Shown here: positions 11,344 through 19,168 of the stretch, piece by piece | How positions within the stretch are numbered: position 1 is the stretch's first letter | How the letters are laid out: each line of letters opens with the position of its first letter | NCBI GenBank assembly: GCA_036268615.1 | Contig: DATATV010000049.1 | Location: 3,891-67,890, forward strand | Direction of reading: 5' to 3' | DNA: 64,000 bases | DNA from: DATATV01 sp036268615 | GTDB taxonomy: Bacteria > Actinomycetota > Actinomycetes > Mycobacteriales > Pseudonocardiaceae | Program-made: the position numbers and the translations under genes | Notes under the pieces: model-generated | Database searches by the model: none | What the model was told of the DNA's origin: nothing | The model's input: only the letters and a program-made list of their open reading frames with translations

Positions 11344-12540
11344 TCAGAGCTGGACCGCGGCCGGCGGCGCGGCGGCGACGATCACGTCGATCGCCCGGTC
11401 CAGATCGGCCTCGCTGAGATCCGCGCGCACGGTCAGCCGCAGCCGGGACACCTGGTCGGGCACTGACGGCGGCCGGAAGCAGCCCACCAGCACGCCGGCC
11501 TCGCGGCACTGTTCGGCCCAGCCGACCGCTGTTTCCGGGGACGGCGCCCGGACCGAGATGACCGCCGCACTCGGCGTGCTCGCGGCCAGGCCGGCCGCGG
11601 TCAGCCGGGTGCTCAGCGTCAGCGCGTTGGTCAGCACCCGCTCGCTGCGCTCCGGCTCCTCGCGCAGCACCCGCAGCGCGGTCAGTGCCGCGGCGGCGTT
11701 CGCCGGGGCGAGGCCGGTGTCGAAGATGAAGGTGCGGGCCGAGTCGATCAGGTGCTGGATCACCCGGCGCGGGCCGAGTACCGCGCCGCCCTGGGCGCCC
11801 AGCGACTTGGACAGCGTGACCGTGGTGACCACGTCGGGGGAGCCCTGCAGACCGGCGGCGGCCACCGCGCCCCGACCGCCCTCACCGAGCACGCCGAAGC
11901 CGTGCGCGTCGTCGATGATCATGCCGGCGCCGTGCTCCCGGCACAGCGCGGCGAGTTCGGGCAGCGGCGCCAGGTCGCCGTCCACCGAGTAGACCGAGTC
12001 GGTGATCAGGATGCCGCGCTGCCGGCTGCGGGTGGCCAGCGCCCGGCCGACCGCGGCCAGGTCGCAGTGGCCAGCGACGGCGACGTCCGCCTTGGCCAGC
12101 CGGCAGCCGTCGATCAGCGAGGCGTGGATGTACTGGTCGGCGACGATCGCACCGTTCGCGCCGGTCAGCGTGGTGACCGCGGCGACGTTGGCCAGGAAGC
12201 CCGAGGAGAACACCAGCGCCGCCTGCGCCCCGCAGAACGCCGCCAGCTCGCGTTCCAGGTCGGCGTGCAGGTCGGTCGACCCGGTGACCAGCCGCGATCC
12301 GGTGGAGCCCGCGCCCCAGCGCAGCGCCGCCGCGGCCGCCGCGCCGGCCACCCGCTTGTCCCTGGTCAGCCCGAGATAGTCGTTGCCGGCGAGGTCCAGC
12401 GCGGCGGAGTCCGCGGCGCGGGAGCGGATCTGCCGCTTGAGGCCGGCCTGCCTGCGGTCCTCGGCGTGCGCGTCGACCCAGTCGAAAATGTGCTCGGGGG
12501 CGAGCTTGCCGGTCGAGTCCACGGTGACGGAAGTGCTCAC
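11344..12540 (-). CDS. bioF: 8-amino-7-oxononanoate synthase (or closely related alpha-oxoamine synthase)
   Basis: A PLP-dependent enzyme of 398 residues that condenses pimeloyl-ACP/CoA with alanine in biotin synthesis. Family features: NDYLGLTRDKRV, GAGSTGSRLVTGS, the substrate-side DDAHGFGVLG, and the PLP lysine in TLSKSLGAQGG. The start is GTG at 12540. It stands alone on the minus strand inside the cobalamin region, without bioA, bioB or bioD beside it. It could therefore be a secondary biotin gene or another alpha-oxoamine synthase such as a 2-amino-3-ketobutyrate ligase homologue; the motifs and length fit BioF best. Confidence 0.83.
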   Translation of the reverse strand: MSTSVTVDSTGKLAPEHIFDWVDAHAEDRRQAGLKRQIRSRAADSAALDLAGNDYLGLTRDKRVAGAAAAAALRWGAGSTGSRLVTGSTDLHADLERELAAFCGAQAALVFSSGFLANVAAVTTLTGANGAIVADQYIHASLIDGCRLAKADVAVAGHCDLAAVGRALATRSRQRGILITDSVYSVDGDLAPLPELAALCREHGAGMIIDDAHGFGVLGEGGRGAVAAAGLQGSPDVVTTVTLSKSLGAQGGAVLGPRRVIQHLIDSARTFIFDTGLAPANAAAALTALRVLREEPERSERVLTNALTLSTRLTAAGLAASTPSAAVISVRAPSPETAVGWAEQCREAGVLVGCFRPPSVPDQVSRLRLTVRADLSEADLDRAIDVIVAAAPPAAVQL

Positions 12541-12669
12541 CGCGCGATCCTAGGTGGCGCACCCCTGGCCGGAGCGCACCACCGTGGGGCTACTCACCGC
12601 GTCCGACGATCCGCTTGGTGACCTGCCGGCCCGGATGCGACGATGCGTGGACAACTTCATCCCGACATT

Positions 12670-12815
12670 CAGCGATGGTGAGCGAGGAAGCCGGTGTGAA
12701 TCCGGCGCGGTCCCGCCACTGTGACCGGGAAGTGGGCCTCCCATGGGAGCCACCGGGGTGCGTCTGCCCCGGGAAGGCAGGGAGGTCCGCGACGATCCGG
12801 GAGCCAGGACACTCC
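12670..12815 (+). ncRNA. Second cobalamin (AdoCbl) riboswitch, upstream of the chelatase-cobO-cobB operon
   Basis: Core elements in order: GAGGAAGCCGGTGTGAATCC, GCGCGGTCCCGCCACTGTGA, a variable arm (12727-12790), and the B12 box GAGCCAGGACAC at 12801-12812. The core closely resembles the first riboswitch at 5.7 kb, while the variable arm differs in sequence and length. It controls the large downstream cob gene run. Confidence 0.93.
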
Positions 12816-12824
12816 GCCTCCGCT

Positions 12825-12849
12825 GCCGGCGCGACGCACTCGCGCCGGC
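12825..12849 (+). terminator. GC hairpin just after the second riboswitch (candidate expression platform)
   Basis: GCCGGCGCGA (12825-12834) pairs perfectly with TCGCGCCGGC (12840-12849) around a 5-base loop CGCAC, starting 12 bases after the B12 box. It may terminate or pause transcription, or change access to the ribosome site at about 12880. There is no U-tract, so the mode is uncertain. Confidence 0.5.
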
Positions 12850-12893
12850 CGATCTTGACCCGGGCGTGGACACCCGAGGAAGGAACACCTGGC

Positions 12894-12923
12894 ATGACCA
12901 TCGTGCACGGAGCCCGCGGATGA
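12894..12923 (+). CDS. Nine-codon leader ORF coupled to the chelatase subunit gene
   Basis: ATG at 12894 opens a 9-codon frame encoding MTIVHGARG and closes with TGA at 12921-12923. The stop overlaps the ATG of the chelatase gene (12920) as ATGA. The only good Shine-Dalgarno nearby (GAGGAAGGA, about 12880-12888) is correctly spaced for this small frame, not for the main gene, so translation of the chelatase gene probably depends on termination of the leader. Whether the peptide itself does anything is unknown. A conservation check in relatives would tell a real leader from chance. Confidence 0.45.
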   Translation: MTIVHGARG

Positions 12924-14929
12924 CCGCGCGGTTCCCCTTCTCGGCCGTCGTCGGGCACGACGATCTCCGGCTCGCCCTGCTGCTCAACGCCGTCTCGCCG
13001 GCTATCGGCGGGGTACTCGTGCGCGGCGAGAAGGGCACCGCGAAGTCCACCATCGTGCGTGCGCTCGCCGCGCTGCTGCCCGCGGTGGACGTGCTGTCGG
13101 GCTGCCGGTTCGGCTGCGACCCGGCCGCCCCCGACCCGGACTGCCCGGACCAGCCGCACGCCGGCACCGAGCCGGTCGGCCGGCCCGCGCGCCTGGTCGA
13201 GCTGCCGGTCGGCGCGACCGAGGACCGGCTGGTCGGGTCGCTGGACCTGGAGCGGGCGCTGACCGAGGGCGTGCGCGCCTACCAGCCGGGCCTGCTGGCC
13301 GCCGCGCACCGGGGCGTGCTCTACGTCGACGAGGTCAACCTGCTGCACGATCACCTGGTCGACCTGTTGCTGGACGCGGCCGCGATGGGCCGCGCGCACG
13401 TCGAGCGGGACAGCGTCTCCGTCTCGCACGCCGCGTCGTTCCTGCTGGTCGGCACGATGAACCCGGAGGAGGGCGAGCTGCGGCCGCAGCTGCTCGACCG
13501 GTTCGGGCTGACCGTGCACGTCGCCGCCGCGCGGGAGGTGAGCGTGCGCACCGAGGTGATCCGTCGTCGGCTCGCGTTCGAGGCCGACCCGGACGGCTTC
13601 GCCGAGCGGTGGATCGCCGCTGACCAGGAGCTGGCCGAGCAGATCGTCGCCGCTCGGGCCGCGTTGCCGGGGGTCACGCTGCCGGACACCGAGGTGCGCC
13701 GGATCGCCACCATCTGTGCCGCCTTCGAGGTGGACGGGATGCGGGCGGACCTGGTGGTCGCGCGCACGGCGGTGGCGAACGCGGCCTGGCGGGGCGCCGA
13801 CACGGTGGCCGAGGCGGACGTGGAGGTGGCGGTTCGGCTCGCGCTGCCGCACCGCCGCCGGCGCGACCCGTTCGACGAGCCGGGCATGGACGAGGACCGA
13901 CTGACCGAGGCGATGCGGGACGCCGCTGACCAGCTCGACGCCGAGGACCAGCAGCCGCCCGACGACGATCCGACGCCCGAGGGCCCGGACGGCGGCGGCG
14001 CGCCCGAGGACAACGGCCCTGCTGAGGACGGCGGTGCTGCCGAGAACGGTGCCGGCGGCAATGGAAAACAGTCCACTTCGGACGGTCCGGCGGCCGGTGG
14101 TGAGCGGCCGCCGTCGACGCCGGCGCCGGCGTTCCGGGCCCGACTGTTGCAGGTGCCCGGGGTCGGCGAGGGAGTGCCGGGGCGCAGGTCCCGGGCCCGG
14201 GCGCGGTCCGGTCACACGGTTCGTTCATCCACTGTGGACGGTTCGGGACTGCACCTGATCGACACGCTCGCGGCGGCGGCGCCCAACCAGCACGCCCGTG
14301 GCCGCACCGGTCCTGGCCTGCTGCTGCGCGGTGCGGACGTCCGGCTGGCCGTGCGCGAGGGCCGGGAGGGCAACCTGGTGCTGTTCCTGGTCGACGCGTC
14401 CGGCTCGATGGCCGCCCGGGCCCGGATGTCCGCGGTCACCGGCGCGGTGTTGTCCCTGCTGCGGGACGCCTACCAGCGGCGGGACAAGGTCGGTGTGATC
14501 ACCTTCCGCGGCGACCGGGCGGAGACCGTGCTGCCGCCGACCTCCTCGGTGGACGCGGCGGCCCGGCGGCTGCGCCGGCTGCGTACCGGCGGCCGGACGC
14601 CGCTGGCCGACGGCCTGCTGCGGGCCCGGTCGGTGCTGGCCGCCGAACGGCTGCGCGACCCGCGTCGCCGGCCGCTGCTGGTGCTGCTCACCGACGGCCG
14701 GGCGACCTCCGCCGGGACCGGCCGCGATCCGGTGGCCGACGCGGAGCGCGCGGCCGGACTGCTGGCCGCCGACCGGATCGCCTCGGTCACCGTCGACTGC
14801 GAGCACGGCCCGGTCCGGCTCGGCCTGGCCGGTCGGATCGCCACGGCCACCGGCGGGGCGCTGCTCAGCCTGGCCGAACTGTCCGCCGACCAGGTCGCCG
14901 GCGTCGTCCGCGCCGCCCGAGCTGCCTGA
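12920..14929 (+). CDS. Fused AAA+/VWA chelatase subunit (ChlI-ChlD type), putative cobaltochelatase ATPase
   Basis: A 669-residue protein joining the two ATPase subunits of chelatases. N-terminal AAA+ domain: AVVGHDDLRLALLL, Walker A GEKGTAKST (about 36-44), an insert with cysteines (CRFGCDPAAPDPDC, about 62-75), Walker B VLYVDEVNLL (about 131-140). An acidic Pro/Glu/Asp/Gly linker follows (about 335-400). The C-terminal VWA domain carries the MIDAS motif DASGSMAAR (about 491-499) and a later LTDGRAT. In actinobacteria lacking CobS/CobT this fusion is the likely ATPase partner for CobN. I chose ATG 12920 because homology begins with MTARFPFSAVVGH; it overlaps a 9-codon leader ORF. A magnesium chelatase role is unlikely, since nothing else here points to chlorophyll. 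Confidence 0.9.
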   Translation: MTARFPFSAVVGHDDLRLALLLNAVSPAIGGVLVRGEKGTAKSTIVRALAALLPAVDVLSGCRFGCDPAAPDPDCPDQPHAGTEPVGRPARLVELPVGATEDRLVGSLDLERALTEGVRAYQPGLLAAAHRGVLYVDEVNLLHDHLVDLLLDAAAMGRAHVERDSVSVSHAASFLLVGTMNPEEGELRPQLLDRFGLTVHVAAAREVSVRTEVIRRRLAFEADPDGFAERWIAADQELAEQIVAARAALPGVTLPDTEVRRIATICAAFEVDGMRADLVVARTAVANAAWRGADTVAEADVEVAVRLALPHRRRRDPFDEPGMDEDRLTEAMRDAADQLDAEDQQPPDDDPTPEGPDGGGAPEDNGPAEDGGAAENGAGGNGKQSTSDGPAAGGERPPSTPAPAFRARLLQVPGVGEGVPGRRSRARARSGHTVRSSTVDGSGLHLIDTLAAAAPNQHARGRTGPGLLLRGADVRLAVREGREGNLVLFLVDASGSMAARARMSAVTGAVLSLLRDAYQRRDKVGVITFRGDRAETVLPPTSSVDAAARRLRRLRTGGRTPLADGLLRARSVLAAERLRDPRRRPLLVLLTDGRATSAGTGRDPVADAERAAGLLAADRIASVTVDCEHGPVRLGLAGRIATATGGALLSLAELSADQVAGVVRAARAA

Positions 14930-14939
14930 AGGAGTCGTT

Positions 14940-15554
14940 GTGCCCCAAGGAAAACCCGAGACGGTACCGACGGACGGACTGACCACCCGGCAGCGCCGCA
15001 ACCGGCCGCTGGTGATCGTGCACACCGGCGAGATGAAGGGCAAATCCACCGCCGCCTTCGGCCTGGCCCTACGCGGCTGGAACCAGGGCTGGTCGATCGG
15101 CGTGTTCCAGTTCGTCAAGTCGGCCAAGTGGAAGGTGGGCGAGGAGGCCGCGTTCCGCGCGTTGGGCGACGTACACCGGTCCACCGGCCAGGGCGGTCCG
15201 GTGGACTGGCAGAAGATGGGCGAGGGCTGGTCGTGGACCCGCAAGCAGGGCACCGAGGACGACCACGCGGAGGCGGCCCGGGAGGGCTGGCGGGAGATCG
15301 CCCGACGGCTGACCGAACAGCGGCACGGCCTGTACGTGCTGGACGAGTTCACCTACCCGCTGCACTGGGGCTGGGTGGACGTGGCCGAGGTGGTGGCGAC
15401 CCTGCGCGACCGGCCGGGCCACCAGCACGTGGTGATCACCGGCCGGAACGCGCCGGACGAGTTGGTCGAACACGCCGACCTGGTCATGCGCACCACCAAG
15501 GTCAAGCATCCGATGGACGCCGGTCAGAAGGGCCAGCGGGGGATCGAGTGGTAG
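14940..15554 (+). CDS. cobO: Cob(I)yrinic acid a,c-diamide adenosyltransferase
   Basis: This 204-residue CobA/CobO-type enzyme transfers the adenosyl group of ATP to the cobalt of corrinoids. The P-loop HTGEMKGKSTAAFG lies near residues 23-36, with GVFQFVKSAKWKVGE, then VLDEFTYPLHWGW and HVVITGRNAPDELVEHADL, all standard for this family. The GTG start has AAGGAG five bases upstream, which overlaps the end of the chelatase gene. The cobB start overlaps its stop by 7 bp, indicating translational coupling. Confidence 0.96.
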   Translation: MPQGKPETVPTDGLTTRQRRNRPLVIVHTGEMKGKSTAAFGLALRGWNQGWSIGVFQFVKSAKWKVGEEAAFRALGDVHRSTGQGGPVDWQKMGEGWSWTRKQGTEDDHAEAAREGWREIARRLTEQRHGLYVLDEFTYPLHWGWVDVAEVVATLRDRPGHQHVVITGRNAPDELVEHADLVMRTTKVKHPMDAGQKGQRGIEW

Positions 15555-16912
15555 TTCCACGCGTCGTGATCGCCGCGCCCGCGTCCGGCGCCGGCAAGAC
15601 CACAGTGGCCACCGGGTTGATCGCCGCGCTCAGCCTGCGAGGCAGCGCGGTCGCGCCGTTCAAGGTCGGCCCGGACTACATCGACCCCGGCTACCACGCA
15701 CTCGCCGCCGGCCGCCCCGGGCGCAACCTGGACCCGGTGCTGGTGGGCGAGGACCGCATCCGACCGCTGTTCGCGCACGGCGCGGCCGGCACCGACCTCG
15801 CGATCGTCGAGGGCGTGATGGGCCTGTTCGACGGGCGCTCGGGCACCGCGGGCTTCGGCTCGACCGCGCACGTCGCGCAACTGCTCGACGCGCCGGTGCT
15901 GCTGGTGGTGGACGCGCGCGGCCAGGGCCGCAGCGTTGCCGCGCTGCTGCACGGTTTCCGGAGTTTCCAGCCGGGTGTGCGGCTGGCCGGGGTGCTGCTC
16001 AACCAGGTCGGTTCCGACCGGCACGAGCAGGTGCTCCGGGAATCCTGTGCCGAGGTGGGGCTGCCGGTCCTGGGGGCGCTGCGCCGGGCGGACGCGGTCG
16101 GGCTGCCCTCCCGGCACCTCGGGCTGGTGCCCGCCGTCGAGCACGGCGCGCCGGCGCGGGCCGCGGTGACGGCGATGGCCGAGCTCGTCGCCGGTTCGGT
16201 GGACCTGGCCGAGGTGTGCGCGCTGGCCGCCACGGCCGGCCCGATCGCCGACCCGGCCTGGAATCCGGCGGCCGAGGTCAGGCCGGTGGCCGGCGCTCGG
16301 CCGGTGGTGGCGGTGGCCGGCGGGCCGGCGTTCACCTTCGGCTACGCCGAACATCCCGAACTGCTCGCCGCGGCCGGCGCCGAGGTGGCGGTGGTCGACC
16401 CGCTGCGCGACGAACGGCTGCCCGCGCACACCGCCGCACTCGTGCTGCCCGGCGGTTTTCCAGAGCAGCACGCCGAAGCCCTGTCGGCCAACCACGCGCT
16501 GCGGGCCGAGGTGCGGTCCTTCGCCGCGGCCGGCGGGCTGGTGCAGGCCGAGTGCGGTGGGCTGCTCTATCTGGTCCGAGAGTTGGCCGGGCAGCCGATG
16601 TGCGGGGTGCTGGACGCGACCGCGATGATGGCCGACTCGTTGACGCTGGGCTACCGGGACGCGGTCGTGGCGACCGACTCGACGACCCACCGGGCCGGCG
16701 AGCGGATCACCGGGCACGAGTTCCACCGGACCCGGGTCACCCCGGGAGCCGGCGACCCGGTCGCCTGGCACTGGCGGGGCGCGGACGGTCGGCCGGTCGC
16801 CGAGGGATTCCTACTCGATCGGGTGCACGCGTCCTATTTGCACACCCATCCGGTGGGTCACCCGGACGTGGTCACCCGCCTCGTCCACGCGGCCGGGGTG
16901 AACCATGACTGA
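15548..16912 (+). CDS. cobB: Cobyrinate (hydrogenobyrinate) a,c-diamide synthase
   Basis: A 454-residue glutamine-dependent amidotransferase that amidates the a and c side chains of (hydrogeno)cobyrinate. The N-terminal dethiobiotin-synthetase-like domain has the P-loop PASGAGKTT (about 10-18) and KVGPDYIDPGYH. The C-terminal glutamine amidotransferase domain has LPGGFPEQHAEALS and the nucleophile loop QAECGGLLYL (Cys about residue 336), with the histidine in GHEFHRTR. GTG at 15548 overlaps the cobO stop and puts the P-loop at the usual distance; a longer open frame upstream runs inside cobO and is not coding. It overlaps cobI by 8 bp. Confidence 0.95.
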   Translation: MVVPRVVIAAPASGAGKTTVATGLIAALSLRGSAVAPFKVGPDYIDPGYHALAAGRPGRNLDPVLVGEDRIRPLFAHGAAGTDLAIVEGVMGLFDGRSGTAGFGSTAHVAQLLDAPVLLVVDARGQGRSVAALLHGFRSFQPGVRLAGVLLNQVGSDRHEQVLRESCAEVGLPVLGALRRADAVGLPSRHLGLVPAVEHGAPARAAVTAMAELVAGSVDLAEVCALAATAGPIADPAWNPAAEVRPVAGARPVVAVAGGPAFTFGYAEHPELLAAAGAEVAVVDPLRDERLPAHTAALVLPGGFPEQHAEALSANHALRAEVRSFAAAGGLVQAECGGLLYLVRELAGQPMCGVLDATAMMADSLTLGYRDAVVATDSTTHRAGERITGHEFHRTRVTPGAGDPVAWHWRGADGRPVAEGFLLDRVHASYLHTHPVGHPDVVTRLVHAAGVNHD

Positions 16913-17660
16913 GCCACGTCTCGTCGGGGTCGGCGTCGGTCCCGGTGATCCCGAACTACTCACCCTGGCCGGCCTGCGCGAGCTGCGCAGGGCGACCCGG
17001 GTGTTCGTGCCGGTGCTCGACCCGGCCGAGCGCGGGCGGGCCGAGGCGGTGGTGCGGGCGCACCTCACCGAGCCGGACGCTCCGGTGGAACGACTCGTCT
17101 TCGCGTTGGCCGACCCGGTGGACGGGCCGCAGCAGCGCCGGCACCGGCACTGGGACGCGGCCGCCGCGCGGGTCGCCGGACAGTTGCGTGCCGAGGGCGG
17201 CACGGCCGCGTTCGCCACCCTTGGTGATCCGGCGGTGTATTCGACTTTCGGTTATCTCGCCGCGTCGGTGCGGGCGCTCGTGCCCGGCCTCACCGTGGCG
17301 ACTGTGCCGGGCATCACGGCGATGCAGGCCGTCGCTGCCGCTTCCGGGGTCACCCTTGTGGAGGGCGCGGAACCGTTGACACTACTACCCGTGACCAGGG
17401 ACGTGACCGCCCTGCGGGAGGCGCTGCGCGGGCACGGTACGGTCGTCGCCTACAAAGGCGGACGCCGGCTCGGCGCGCTGCGGGCGGTGATCGAACAGGC
17501 CGGTGCGCTCGACCGCGCGGTGTACGCCGAACACCTGGGGACGCCGGATGCCCGGGTACTGCCGTTGTCCGAAGTGGACGGACGTGGTGCGGCTGGCGCG
17601 CCGTATCTGTCGACGGTGGTGGTCTTCCCGTCGCGCGGAGAAAGAGGAGAACAACTGTGA
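16905..17660 (+). CDS. cobI: Precorrin-2 C20-methyltransferase
   Basis: A 251-residue SAM-dependent tetrapyrrole methylase that makes precorrin-3A from precorrin-2. The N-terminal GVGVGPGDPELLTL is the family glycine loop, and LGDPAVYSTFGYL is the CobI/CbiL-specific version of the GDP motif; PGITAMQAVAAASG follows. It overlaps cobB by 8 bp and cobM by 4 bp (GTGA), so it is translated as part of the operon. Confidence 0.93.
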   Translation: MTEPRLVGVGVGPGDPELLTLAGLRELRRATRVFVPVLDPAERGRAEAVVRAHLTEPDAPVERLVFALADPVDGPQQRRHRHWDAAAARVAGQLRAEGGTAAFATLGDPAVYSTFGYLAASVRALVPGLTVATVPGITAMQAVAAASGVTLVEGAEPLTLLPVTRDVTALREALRGHGTVVAYKGGRRLGALRAVIEQAGALDRAVYAEHLGTPDARVLPLSEVDGRGAAGAPYLSTVVVFPSRGERGEQL

Positions 17661-19168
17661 CCGGAACCATGACCGGACGGGTCTCCTTCATCGGCGCCGG
17701 ACCCGGCGCCGCCGATCTCATCACGGTGCGCGGCGCGAAGCGGATCGCCGAGGCGGACATCGTGGTGTGGGCGGCCAGCCTGGTCGATCCGGAGTGCGTG
17801 CGCGAGCACGCCCGGCCCGACGCCGAGCTGGTCGACTCCTCACTGATCACCCACGAGGACGTGCTGGCGGTCTACCGCCGGGCCGCCGGGGAACGGCTGC
17901 GGGTGGCCCGGGTGCACTCCGGTGATCCCTCGCTGTGGGGCGCGGTCCAGGAGCAGTACGACAGCGCCAAGAAACTCGGCCTGGACGTGGAGATCGTGCC
18001 CGGCGTGTCCGCGTTCTCCGCGGCCGCGGCGATCGCCGGTCGCGAGCTGACGGTGCCCGAGGTCGCCCAGTCGGTCATCCTCACCCGGCTGGAGGGCGGC
18101 AAGACGCCGATGCCGGAGGGCGAGCACATCCGTGAGTTCGCCCGGCACGGCACGACGATGGCGATCTTCCTGTCCGCCGCGCGCAGCGGGCAGCTCGTCG
18201 ACGAACTGCGGGCCGGCGGCTACGCCGACGACACCCCCGTGGTGGTCGCCTACAAGGTCACCTGGCCCGACGAACTCGTGCTGCACACGACGATCGGCGA
18301 ACTGACCGAGACGGTCAAGCAGCACAAGCTGTGGCGGCACACGCTCTTCCTGGTGGGCAAGGCGTTGAATTCCGGCGGCACCCGCTCGCACCTGTACAAC
18401 GCAGGCCACTTCCACACGTACCGCAAGGCCGACCCGGCCGCCCGCCGCGCCCTGCGCTCGGCCAACGGCGGCACCGCCGCCCCGGCCGACGCCACCGAGG
18501 CCACCGAAGGCACCGCCGAGACGGACCAGCAGTCGCGACCCAAGGCGGGCTGGCCGCTACACACCAGCCGCAGTGGCTGGGTGGCCGCGCGGGTCGGCAA
18601 CTGGTCGGGCAACGCGTCGCGCAGTTCCGCCACCGACACCGCCGACAGCGCTGGCACCGCTGGCACCGCGGAAACCGCTGGCAGTGCGGAAACCGTCGAG
18701 CCGAACCCGGCCGGGTCGCCGTCGGTGGCCGCCTGGTCGGCCGTGCGCGGCTGGCAGGAGACCGCGTGGGCGGGTCGGACGGCCGCGCGCTCGCGGTCGA
18801 CCGGCGAGAGCGCCAAGGTCGTCCGCGCGGTGCCCGACGACCAGACCACGCTGTCCTACGAGGCGGTGGCCGAGGCCCCGAAGGTGTCCGAAGTGGACGT
18901 TCCAAGGATTCCGGCAGCCCGGGACGACGACACCGCACCGGCCGAGCCAACGCCCCCGGTCCAACCGGCACCCCCGGCTCAGCAGGCCCAGCCGGCGGCA
19001 CCCCAGGTTCAGTCGGGGCCGGTGGCCAAGCCGGCCGCGCCGAAGAAGACCACCGCCCGTAAGTCCGCCGCCCGCAAGGACCGCAAGTCCGCAGGCGGCA
19101 AGCCGGGCTCGCCCGGCCGGACCGGCCAGCAGCGGCGGGACGCCGCCGGCGGGCACTCCGAGTCGTGA
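17657..19168 (+). CDS. cobM: Precorrin-4 C11-methyltransferase with a long low-complexity C-terminal extension
   Basis: Residues about 8-258 are a complete CobM: FIGAGPGAADLITVRGA, VHSGDPSLWGA, PGVSAFSAAAAIAGRELT, LTRLEGGKTPMPEGE and AYKVTWPDE. CobM normally ends here at about 250-280 residues. This protein continues to 503. The extra 245 residues are rich in Ala, Thr, Pro, Ser and Glu, include an imperfect AGTAGTAETAGSAET repeat, and end in a lysine/arginine-rich tail (PKKTTARKSAARKDRKS) resembling histone H1-like tails. The frame stays open at high third-position GC and joins cobL by a GTGA overlap, so the extension looks genuinely translated rather than a sequencing artefact. Its function is unknown; nucleic acid, polyanion or partner binding are possibilities. 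Confidence 0.92.
   Translation: MTGTMTGRVSFIGAGPGAADLITVRGAKRIAEADIVVWAASLVDPECVREHARPDAELVDSSLITHEDVLAVYRRAAGERLRVARVHSGDPSLWGAVQEQYDSAKKLGLDVEIVPGVSAFSAAAAIAGRELTVPEVAQSVILTRLEGGKTPMPEGEHIREFARHGTTMAIFLSAARSGQLVDELRAGGYADDTPVVVAYKVTWPDELVLHTTIGELTETVKQHKLWRHTLFLVGKALNSGGTRSHLYNAGHFHTYRKADPAARRALRSANGGTAAPADATEATEGTAETDQQSRPKAGWPLHTSRSGWVAARVGNWSGNASRSSATDTADSAGTAGTAETAGSAETVEPNPAGSPSVAAWSAVRGWQETAWAGRTAARSRSTGESAKVVRAVPDDQTTLSYEAVAEAPKVSEVDVPRIPAARDDDTAPAEPTPPVQPAPPAQQAQPAAPQVQSGPVAKPAAPKKTTARKSAARKDRKSAGGKPGSPGRTGQQRRDAAGGHSES

Noticed and set aside
12920..14929. Magnesium chelatase for chlorophyll synthesis
   Set aside because: The riboswitch and operon with cobO/cobB and a nearby cobN indicate cobalt insertion; no other chlorophyll gene is present.
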